From: Amoebophrya sp. AT5.2
Lineage: Eukaryota > Sar > Dinophyceae > Syndiniales > Amoebophryaceae
NCBI GenBank assembly: GCA_005223375.1
Contig: RXOD01005270.1
Span: forward strand, 1 to 14,998
Direction of reading: 5' to 3'
DNA length: 14,998 nucleotides
Of the stretch, positions 8,401-14,998 are shown piece by piece (within the stretch, counting starts at the first letter, position 1; the number at the start of each line of letters is the position of its first letter). Made by a program: the position numbers and the translations under genes. The notes under the pieces are model-generated. The model saw nothing but the letters and a program-made list of their open reading frames with translations, did no database searches and was not told the origin of the DNA.

Positions 8401-10422
8401 TCGCGAAGCGGGCCATGTTGTCGCGCTTCAGCACTCCTGCTGCGACACCGAAGCCGCCGAGGCCCGTACTTGCCATGTGGCCTACATGGCAAGTACGGGC
8501 CTCGACGGCTTCGGTGTCGCAGATGTTCAGGAGCAGCCCTCACCGGCCTCGCCGTGCGCGCCTGAGGGCAGCGGTCTGGCTACTGTTCACGAGCACGCTG
8601 CACCTGCGCCTGGTGGGCCCGGAGGCCATGAAAAGAAGGGAACAGCATTACCGCACAACAAGAGCCAGAGAGCGAAAGCGAGCCGTTTGTCTGTGGACAC
8701 CGACCTCCACCTGGCAGACACGAGTGAAGAAACGTCTTTCGCGTCAGCGACGTCTTCTCCACCTTCGTGCGCGTTGCCTGTGCTTCCCCCGCAAAGCAAT
8801 GGTACCCAGCAGAAGGACGCGACGGTCGGACGTCGGCCGAACGCTACATCGGCGCAGGAGCCACAGGTTCTGATGTCGCAGCCCGTAGGCATCCCGCCCC
8901 CAGTTGAGATCGAAAAGAAGCTACTTCTGATCAAGAAAGGGGACAGTGACACCCTGAGGAAGGAAAAGTGGGCCAGTCTGGTGATTCAACTGTTCCATGA
9001 GATTGTGTACTCCGATTCCCGCGTGCTGACCAAGCTCGATGAGATCGGGCTGGCGCCGGAGGATTTCGCGGGTACTGCCTTCAAGATTCTGCAGTATGAT
9101 CAGGATACCATCATCGTAAACTGCGTCCCCGATGCGTACACACTACGCGACATCGCACGGGGCAAGGACCTGAAGTGGTCGTCGACAGCGGACGGAGTCG
9201 GCCGAGAGTCCTCTTCCACTTCTGTGCAGCAGCAAGCGCAGGCGGCAGTGGCAAGCAGTTTCATGAGCAGTCAGCGGTCGCCAGCAACGACACCTTGCCA
9301 GCAACGAGCAGCTGCTGCTACGTCGCAACACTTCCAGCAGAGCCTCTCGCTGGCGTCCTCCCCGGCGACGTCGCACGTGGGCAGTCTTCTCCACCAGCCG
9401 CCGGGGTCACTGAAATCCTCGCTGCAGCTGCAGCACAGCGTGCACATGAAGGGCAGCGGGAACAACTTCAAGCCTCCGCCGTCCACCTCGGTGACGTCGT
9501 CCTTGCTTCAACGGGCACCACCAGAGCAGCTCCACCAGGGCAACAACTTCAACTACAACGCGAACCGCCACCACACGATGGCCGACTTCCTCCATCGGCA
9601 CAACGAACCGCCCAACGACGAGGCCGCGCGACGAAGGCTGGCGTGGTCCGCGGCAACGGCCCTGGTGTTCTCGTTTGTGCTCGGGCTCGGCGACCGGCAC
9701 CAGGAGAACGTGATGATCACGAAATCCGGAGTCATGTTTCACATCGACTTCGGCTTCGTGCTGGGGGAGGAGCCGCTCAACCTGGTGAACCTGGTCACCA
9801 AGGCAAAACCCATCCGCTTCGATTACGCGGAGCTCTACGGCGCCCTGGGGCACAAGTGTACGACGGAGGTGTTTTGGCCGTCACTGGGCATCATCTTCAA
9901 CGCGCTGCGGCCAGAATGCTACCTTATTGCGAAATTCATCAGCAACCACCTGGGGCCAGGTAAGCAAGTAAAAGTACTAAACGTGGTCGCCGACGAGGAC
10001 GACCACCTGCTGCTGCGGGTGGTTTAGGTTTCTGATGTTCCAATTGTATTAAGTAACTTCTGAGAGCGTCTTCGACGAAGGATCACGATCTGTAAAGCAA
10101 CCCCCAACACATGACGCCTCAGTCTCAGGCACGATGGACGATGACGGGAACGGTTCCTGTCCCTGTGACAATCCCCCCAAAACAAACCAAATAAGGTCCG
10201 GCAAAGATAAATGCCTTCCTGAGTTCGCGACTGCAGCCCTGCCTGACAGAGGAGCAGGCGGTGGATTTCATCGTGCGAGTTGTGAGCCGCGCAAAGGATA
10301 CGACCCAAGTCTGGCTCAAAGACCGCATCCACCAACTGGAAATAAGCCAGATCATGCACAAGGGCAAGGATTGGACATGTACTTGTAACACTTGCTTCCA
10401 CTTGGTTTTATTTTTACCATGA
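2497..10422 (+). CDS. FYVE-type zinc finger / PI3-kinase (Vps34-like) fusion protein, three exons
   Basis: Exons 2497-3070, 3366-9959 and 10196-10422 join in frame (7395 nt, 2464 residues); TGA is at 10420-10422. The likely reaction is ATP-dependent phosphorylation of phosphatidylinositol on endosomal membranes. Start: the first ATG after an in-frame stop at 2362. Residues 43-140 carry CxxC, CxxC and CxxC pairs in the order of a FYVE finger (Cys43/46, 129/132, 137/140), with more Cys at 188, 189 and 195. Ser/Gly/Ala-rich linkers alternate with predicted helices (about 514-589, 798-862, 1067-1104, 1505-1625); the last may be the PIK helical region. The kinase N-lobe starts near 1798. Lys2048 in LLIKKGDSD matches the catalytic Lys. 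GLGDRHQENVMI (Asp2301, Asn2306) is the catalytic loop and FHIDFGFVLGEE (Asp2319) the metal motif. Exon 3 supplies the C-terminal helices (RLQPCLTEEQAVDF). The short activation segment after DFG looks class III-like, but no C2 domain was seen. The kinase family is secure; the class is tentative. Confidence 0.85.
2623..2916 (+). other. FYVE-like zinc finger region of the kinase gene, with a Gly-rich insertion
   Basis: The region runs from Cys43-Trp-His-Cys46 to Cys137-Glu-Asp-Cys140. The core RCVHCGLLFCEDC (128-140) fits the CRxCGxxxCxxC heart of FYVE domains. A Gly/Ser/Thr-rich segment (about 65-108) sits between the first and second Cys pairs, where FYVE fingers usually have a shorter loop. 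The R(R/K)HHC basic patch that binds PI3P is weak: His120-His121 lie eight residues before Cys129. FYVE fingers bind PI3P; related FYVE-fold fingers (RIM, rabphilin type) do not. Lipid binding is therefore a hypothesis. Confidence 0.6.
3071..3365 (+). other. Kinase gene intron 1 (GT-AG, phase 1)
   Basis: The 295-nt intron has donor GGAG|GTACTT and acceptor ACAACAG|GTAAAT. Splicing joins G to GT as Gly192 and links the zinc-finger exon to the long frame beginning KSCYKWFQEL. The AGGTA at 3069-3073 recurs at 3364-3368. The interior has stops in the upstream frame (TGA at 3145), so the two open frames are connected only by splicing. Without it, translation would end just after the finger. Confidence 0.75.
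8440..8522. repeat. Near-perfect 39-bp inverted repeat (foldback) inside the kinase exon
   Basis: The left arm 8440-8478 and right arm 8484-8522 are reverse complements over 39 nt with a single mismatch (C8457 against A8505). They are separated by the 5-nt loop GGCCT. A further 6 bp can pair outside it (CTCCTG 8434-8439 with CAGGAG 8528-8533). The left arm begins CTGCGACACCGAAGCC and the right arm ends GGCTTCGGTGTCGCAG. It lies in frame within the kinase gene (about residues 1883-1911), in the insertion between the start of the N-lobe and the catalytic Lys. TTCAG occurs at 8427-8431 and again at 8526-8530, exactly 99 nt apart. Confidence 0.95.
9960..10195 (+). other. Kinase gene intron 2 (GT-AG, phase 1)
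   Basis: The 236-nt intron has the strong donor GCCAG|GTAAGC and acceptor AAATAAG|GTCCGG, again splitting a GGT Gly codon as G|GT. Splicing replaces a 22-codon read-through tail (stop TAG at 10025-10027) with a segment matching the C-terminal helices of PI3-kinases. That restoration is the main evidence. There is no obvious pyrimidine tract before the acceptor. Confidence 0.8.
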
Positions 10423-11049
10423 TCAGTACGACCTTCACTTGGACTTGTTCGACGACACCACAGATACTATAACGTCGCCGGGCTGGGGCTTTCGCTTTCC
10501 TCTATTCCGGCAATGTTTTCTCTATCTTCACAGCGTGGCTTTTCTCTATTAATTTCCATTTCGTGATTTGGAAATTGGAATTGGAATCAAATCTTTCGCC
10601 CACAACAGCAAACATCGCTTCGAGTTTCGGGAACCTTATAACCACCGCAACCAATGAGCTAGGGAGTTCATTTTTTGGGGACGATGGGCGGCGCTCGCGG
10701 TAACCGTAAGAACGAAAGAAGAAACCGTCACAGTGGCGAAAGACATACGGAACAGCGAAAACCAATCGCTGTCCGAATTTGCGAATAAGTAAAAAAACAA
10801 TGCCCTGTCCAGAAGGAATGGGGGCAAATCGAAGGCACACCGAGCCGGAAAATGATCTAAGAAGAAGAACAACAAAAAAAGAAAAAATCCAACGAGCTCA
10901 ATGTGATGAACCTGAATATGAAAACTAGTTCTAGCAAAACTAGCGAACCGCTACCTACCGCGGCTCCCTGGAAACATTGCCCACCTTAAGACAAGGAATT
11001 TGAACTGCAACCAAAAGATTTAGAATTTCAACTCTCAGAAGCAGCGTGG

Positions 11050-11081
11050 CGGCCTCAACGGCCGTCGCCGGGGAACCCGGC
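11050..11081. repeat. Two adjacent small GC-rich hairpins in the spacer
   Basis: CGGCC (11050-11054) pairs with GGCCG (11060-11064) across a 5-nt loop. Two bases later GCCGGG (11067-11072) pairs with CCCGGC (11076-11081) across GAA. They stand out because the surrounding spacer is AT-rich. The stems are short and no function can be assigned. Confidence 0.4.
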
Positions 11082-13080
11082 CGGAGAAAGAAAGGGGACC
11101 GCACCACATCATTTTTGAACCTATAATTTAAGTCGTCGACGATATTATAATAAATCAGTCCCGATGGTTTGGCGCGCGTGTACAAAATAAAAAGGGCGCA
11201 TGTTGAGGTGGCATATGATATCGACGCTTTGGGGATACATAGTGCTTGAGTAGACGTCACGGTCTGTCGCGCGCGCGCATTTTGAGTCAGTGGTATCCCA
11301 CAGCGCTGCGAGCGACCGCCTTATTTCCATTCAAGCCAGACATTTCATGATTATTTGTACAAATTGATTATACGATTTTAGATCAAAGAAACAATAATTG
11401 CGGACTAGTTCTTGTTGCAGTTCCTGCGCCAGTGACAGTGTTATCTTCTACATACTTAGAGCCGAAGCAGAGGACTCGGAAAAAGCCAGTACCAGGAGGA
11501 ACTCGATTGAGGGCGCAGCATCATGATTCGCGAAGAGATATGGCACTTACACAAAGAAGAAGCCCTCAAGCCGCAGTATACGAGCACCAACTAGGAATCG
11601 TGGACTATCTCTATCTCTATCATGGTATCCAGGGCCGTTAACTGGTACTGGATTCTGCGTGGTTTAACCCCGGATGTAGGTGTACAAACTCAAACCCATG
11701 CTGCAGCACGTGCTTGAATATGATTTTTAATTCAACCGGAAAGCCAGAGGGTTGACGCTAAACCGCACAACCTTTACTTTCAGTTATTTTCTTGTTTTCG
11801 CGTAAATCATGCATAGATAGGCACATGTAGTGCGTCTGCGAGCGCACCAGAGCCGGAGCGACGCATTTGTGGTTGATCTAGTGCGCTTGACAGTTGAATT
11901 GACTCCACCTATCCTAACCCTAAGAAAGTAGTGGTTGACGAGTGTGATGAATACCCACCTGTGGGCTGTAATTTAGCTGCTCCGCGCACGAGGCGCTGTA
12001 ACTAAAGCATAAAGGAAGAGGAACGTGTCGTTCTCCTCCTGTTTCCGGCAGAAGCCGACCCCGACTCACAGACACCCAGCGAAATGTATTATGGCCGCAA
12101 GAACTCCACCTCCACGTTCAGTATTGGAAGATGCAGACCCGCAAGTTTCACTTGCGTCGAACGTACTAGCAAAAGCGCTGACCGTGTTGACCCTGACACG
12201 CTTGGTTCTTACCTCTGCAGGCTGGTCAAAGTCTGATAAGGTCCAACACCAGCTAGTAAGTAGTTTAATTAGGTACAATGGAGGTGCAAGCGAACGCGAA
12301 GGAAACGCCAGTGCACGATGACGCTCCGGTCCGAGCCGTGACGGAATCGGCCATCAATTAGCCAGACGGGTGGAGGGACTAACGACGAAGCTTCTTGAGG
12401 CTGAAGTTGCAAGATGAAAGGATAATGAAATGCAAAATGTTTCGTACAGGCGCCGGTGTGAATGAGAATGCTCTATTGATCAAGCGTGGTGGTTTGTTGT
12501 ATCTCCACAGAACCGATAGTTAGGACGATGGGTTCGTTGTTGCACGACAACAAAGAAATAGAAAAGAAATGTTGTTGGTCCAAGATCGACGTCTGAGGTG
12601 GAGGCTCGCTCTTCGTGTTTGTGAAGACGAGGTCACGAGGACCACTCAGGGTTTGGAGCAGGGGTTGGAGATGTTTTCCCGCCTGGAAAATCTAAAACTC
12701 ATCGAGGATGGTAGCATCTTGCTGGCAAAGTCGATGTCGAAGTCGTGTTGGCCTTTCGTTGGTCCCATTGCGCTGATCCCGAGTTCTCCGTGATGGCTCC
12801 TCAAGGAATTAATTGATTCGGATCGCTCGACGTGAAGAGAACATGCTCAGAATTCTCGTTACGTACGCTAAAAATCGACAGATCTGCGTGCTCGTGGACC
12901 GACCTGGTTCCTTTTGATCGATGAAAGTCGTTCCCCCTGCCCCGCTGATCTGAATTCGTGAAAAACGGATCCGGATTAATGTTCGGTGTGACCCAAGATG
13001 AATCACGTGATGCTACGCAATGCAAATTTTTGCGCGGGATCCTAATTTCGTGCCCGAGTCTATAACTTACATCTACTATG

Positions 13081-13139
13081 CTTTACACCCTCATGACTCA
13101 TTTCATTTTACATCGAACTCGCTCTATTAATTTGTGCAG
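13081..13139 (+). promoter_or_regulatory. Candidate trans-splice acceptor before RPS19
   Basis: A T/C-rich tract runs from 13081 and includes TCATTTCATTTTAC and a branch-like CTATTAAT. It ends in TTGTGCAG with AG at 13138-13139, leaving a 48-nt leader before the ATG. The spacing resembles that proposed for the kinase gene (59 nt). Use for spliced-leader addition is inference from the suspected dinoflagellate affinity. Confidence 0.35.
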
Positions 13140-13187
13140 GGACCCTGAGTGGTATTACGAGGAAACGCCACTAGTTGCTTCTTCAAC

Positions 13188-14136
13188 ATGTCTGAGTTCG
13201 ACGCTCTGTTCGGTGCCGCCACCGTCTGCACGGTGAAGGATGTGAAGGCCCAGAAGTTCATCACTGCTTTCGCTAAGCACATGAAGCGCCAGGGTAAGTT
13301 CGAGCTCCCGAAGTGGGCCGACGTCGTGAAGACCGGGGTCTCCCGCGAGCTTCCGCCCATGGACCAGGACTGGCTCTACATCCGCGCCGCCTCCGTCGCG
13401 CGCTACGTCTACAACAGAGGTGAGCTCAGCTACTTGCTTCTCTTAAAAGATTTTTTTAGAAAAACTAAATCGTTATTTTTACCCTGAAGAGCACGCGAGA
13501 TGCTACCGCTGTGATGCACGAGCTCTGACGAGGAGTAGCTTGCATCAGGCGAATGAGAAGAAGAGTGCTGTGTAGTTGAGCTGTAAGACGCATACGTCGT
13601 AGTCGTGGTTTTCCGACTCAACACTACATGCTGTTGACAGTCAAGTAGCAAACCGCGTGCCCGTGCCATACACTAAAACTGCAACATCACTCAGGTGGAT
13701 CGGGTGTTGGTGCCTTCCGCAAGGTGTACGGCAGCCAGCAGCGCCGTGGAACGTGCAAGCCGCATTTCTGCAAATCCGGTGGAAAGATCATCCGCTACTG
13801 CATGCAGCAGGTACTCTATTTCGGTTGATCGTTTTGTTTGTGGACTACGCGAATGTACTACCTTCTGCCAAAGGACATAGATATTTATACGATTTACCCA
13901 GATTCATTCTTGATCAGCCGTGAGAGTCTTCTTCAGTACCTACAAGTAGAGCTAGAGCCCCATTCACACCATTTCACGAAATACAACTATCCCAATCGTT
14001 ACAGCTGGAGGAGATTGGCATCCTCGAGGTCGATGAGAAAACTGGTGGCCGCAAGATCACCCCGGAGGGCCAGCGTGAGATGGATACCGTCGCCGTCCAG
14101 ACCCTCGAGGAGGACGATGATGAGGATGACGAGTGA
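13188..14136 (+). CDS. RPS19: 40S ribosomal protein eS19 (RPS19), three exons
   Basis: eS19 is a protein of the head of the small ribosomal subunit, needed for 18S rRNA maturation and 40S assembly. Exons 13188-13419, 13695-13810 and 14005-14136 join to 480 nt (159 residues). TGA is at 14134-14136. Conserved landmarks appear in family order: [10 protein letters not shown] near the N-terminus, [32 protein letters not shown] at the exon 1 end, [18 protein letters not shown] at the start of exon 2, then LEEIGILE and [14 protein letters not shown] in exon 3. The length is close to the usual 145-155 residues. An in-frame GTG at 13149 would add 13 unconserved residues, so the ATG at 13188 is preferred. 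The C-terminus ends in the acidic run EEDDDEDDE, whereas animal homologues end in a basic tail. Upstream of the ATG is a possible trans-splice acceptor. The identification is secure. Confidence 0.96.
13420..13694 (+). other. RPS19: RPS19 intron 1 (GT-AG, phase 1)
   Basis: The 275-nt intron has donor AGAG|GTGAGC and acceptor CTCAG|GTGGAT. It splits Gly78 (GGT) as G|GT. AGGTG is repeated at both junctions. Restoring the conserved RGGSGVG run fixes both sites to the base. GCTACTTG (13429-13436) and CAAGTAGC (13642-13649) can pair and bring the ends closer, but that is only 8 bp. Confidence 0.93.
13811..14004 (+). other. RPS19: RPS19 intron 2 (GT-AG, phase 0)
   Basis: The 194-nt intron has donor CAGCAG|GTACTC and acceptor GTTACAG|CTGGAG. 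It joins the Gln-Gln end of exon 2 to LEEIGIL. Unlike the other three introns in the window it is phase 0 and its downstream exon does not begin with GT. Confidence 0.93.
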
Positions 14137-14859
14137 GAGGTTCTTTTCGGCGGGTTGATGTTTCCAGCATGTGCTGGACTCAGAAGGAAGAAACGTGGTA
14201 AAGAACTGCTGCACACTACTTCTGATCGCGGCTAGAAGTACAAGAAGCAACGCAACGCAGACTGCGTAGGGTCGCAGTCGGTATTCCTCGTACTACAGAA
14301 AAAAAAAATCTCGGTCACGCAGCGCAGTGTCCGGCCAGGAAGGAAGACCGCGTCCGTGCAACCGGCTTTCAAACACTCCGAGCGAAACACTCAAAAGATG
14401 TTCTGACGCTCGAAGGTGGTGTCTGCCTGCCCACAGAGTTGATATGTTGCTCTCGCGTACTCGTACTCGTACTCGTGGACGCAGTTGCCACGCTGGCCGT
14501 CGTGGAGATGGATACATGGTGACACCAGGTCCAATGGGGCTCTTTGCGTCGAGCTCAGTTTCGTCCCTTCTCGTCTCCTCTTGTCACTACATGCTCTCGA
14601 TAGGTCTGAATATGATCTCGATAGATCTAAAGCGGAAGCCGACCTGCTATGAAGCTGCGGGCAGGTTTTTTGGTGGCTCCTCCACTTCCGCCAGACGCCT
14701 ACATTTTTTTTTGGTCGAAGTGACCCCGTCCTCTTCGACTTCTGAGTGACTGTTATCTTTTTCTGTGACAACTGCAGTAAGCGTGAGTCGTGCGTCTGCC
14801 ATTCAATGCTGTTTTTTTCATCAGCGCCATGTCATTTTTCTCTCTAAACAAGCGCCACG
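14137..14859. other. Spacer / RPS19 3' region; no supportable gene
   Basis: This presumably contains the RPS19 3' UTR. A 7-bp hairpin (GACTGCG 14260-14266 with CGCAGTC 14273-14279) and an A10 run at 14299-14308 lie 120-170 nt after the stop. A 140-codon open frame at 14327-14749 on + has no recognisable domain, and part of it is an Arg-Thr repeat produced by the CGTACT microsatellite. It is judged non-coding. Confidence 0.5.
14456..14476 (+). repeat. CGTACT hexanucleotide microsatellite (3.5 units)
   Basis: Three complete CGTACT units and a partial fourth are present. It is ordinary simple-sequence DNA in the spacer after RPS19. Confidence 0.8.
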
Positions 14860-14998
14860 ATGTCAGCGGTTCGCACTCCGGAAAAGACGGTGTCTGCAAA
14901 ATTCTCAGTCGTGACAGGGGTCGGAAGTTACGTGGTTGGGAGCCAAAGCGTGCCCAAGAATCTAAGAGCCAACCGTCTTCGGAATTCTAAGCTTCGTG
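14860..14998 (+). CDS. Possible start of a downstream gene (3' partial), unknown product
   Basis: An ATG at 14860 opens a frame that stays open to the right edge (46 codons), starting MSAVRTPEKTVSAKFSVVTG and continuing Ser-, Val- and Arg-rich. It is on the same strand as the other genes. Candidate acceptor sites with pyrimidine tracts end at 14777 and at 14824. A competing ATG at 14829 opens another frame that stops at 14991. No domain is recognised and the frame choice is uncertain; composition is only mildly coding-like. It may equally be spacer. Confidence 0.25.
   Translation, partial: MSAVRTPEKTVSAKFSVVTGVGSYVVGSQSVPKNLRANRLRNSKLR

Larger units (their letters stand above)
8183..10422 (+). 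other. PI3-kinase catalytic domain region with two large insertions
   Basis: Conserved blocks: SRPLKPKFVL (near 1795-1805), LLIKKGDSDTLRKEKW (2046-2061), TAFKILQYDQDTIIV leading to YTLRDI (to about 2121), MADFLHRHNEPPNDE (from 2263), then the DRH and DFG motifs and the C-terminal helices of exon 3. Two low-complexity insertions break the fold: about 230 residues before the catalytic Lys (roughly 1812-2040, holding the foldback repeat) and about 130 residues rich in Gln and Ser between the lobes (roughly 2128-2258). The usual Arg-Gln-Asp after the catalytic Lys reads Arg-Lys-Glu. The catalytic Asp and Asn and the DFG Asp are all present, so activity is plausible. Confidence 0.8.
10423..13187. 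other. 2.8 kb spacer; no supportable gene
   Basis: Composition falls back to AT-richer sequence after the kinase stop. Short open stretches occur on both strands (longest 112 codons at 10502-10840 on -, then 12025-12321 on +). None has a recognisable domain or coding-like composition. No tRNA, rRNA or snRNA was recognised. Minor structures: tandem GC-rich hairpins at 11050-11081, a CTATCT simple repeat at 11605-11620, and a 16-nt word at 11360-11375 also present at 1395-1410. The last part contains the upstream region of RPS19. Confidence 0.6.

Noticed and set aside
10502..10840. 112-codon open frame on the - strand in the large spacer
   Set aside because: It shows no recognisable motif, has composition like the spacer, and has no partner exon or acceptor nearby.
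11911..11923. CCTAACCCTAAG, which resembles telomere repeat
   Set aside because: There are only about two units, in the middle of the window and not extended; chance is a sufficient explanation.
12025..12321. 98-codon + strand open frame before RPS19
   Set aside because: Its sequence is low in recognisable features, with no domain and no supporting flanking signals.
14260..14308. 7-bp hairpin and A10 run after RPS19, as a terminator or polyadenylation signal
   Set aside because: The organism is eukaryotic, so a bacterial-type terminator is not expected, and neither element matches a known poly(A) signal.

Overview
The window looks like nuclear DNA of a protist, most likely an alveolate. Four genes or gene parts lie on the + strand, and no protein-coding gene could be supported on the - strand. 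Three genes are identifiable. Two of them carry spliceosomal GT-AG introns that can be placed because conserved protein segments resume on the far side. Three of the four introns sit inside an AG|GT context repeated at both ends and split a glycine codon after its first base. A repeated AGG-type motif at both intron ends, head-to-tail genes, a cyclase resembling alveolate and animal C1 domains, and GC-rich exons in more AT-rich spacers together suggest a dinoflagellate-lineage organism (possibly a syndinean such as Amoebophrya). This assignment is inference; no rRNA, organelle gene or intact spliced-leader sequence is present to confirm it.

Layout. Positions 1-629 hold the C-terminal part of a class III nucleotide cyclase (adenylate/guanylate cyclase) whose 5' part lies outside the window. 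630-2496 is spacer with no supportable gene. 2497-10422 is one large three-exon gene for a predicted 2464-residue protein: an atypical FYVE-type zinc finger at the N-terminus, about 1600 residues of low-complexity sequence with islands of helix, and a phosphatidylinositol 3-kinase (Vps34-like) catalytic domain at the C-terminus. 10423-13187 is a 2.8 kb spacer with no supportable gene. 13188-14136 encodes ribosomal protein eS19 (RPS19) in three exons. 14137-14859 is spacer, and a possible gene start runs off the right edge.

How the parts may work together. The kinase gene would place a lipid kinase whose likely product is PI3P in one chain with a FYVE-like finger, a fold that in other proteins binds PI3P. 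This suggests a self-targeting endosomal lipid kinase. The cyclase is a separate second-messenger gene and RPS19 a housekeeping gene. Their adjacency looks like a one-directional gene array rather than a functional operon.

Most unusual structures. (1) A nearly perfect 39-bp inverted repeat with a 5-nt loop lies inside the kinase reading frame (8440-8522), flanked by short direct repeats exactly 99 nt apart. It looks like a foldback insertion or introner-like element. (2) The FYVE + PI3K domain combination. (3) The uniform AG|GT, phase-1, Gly-codon intron positions.
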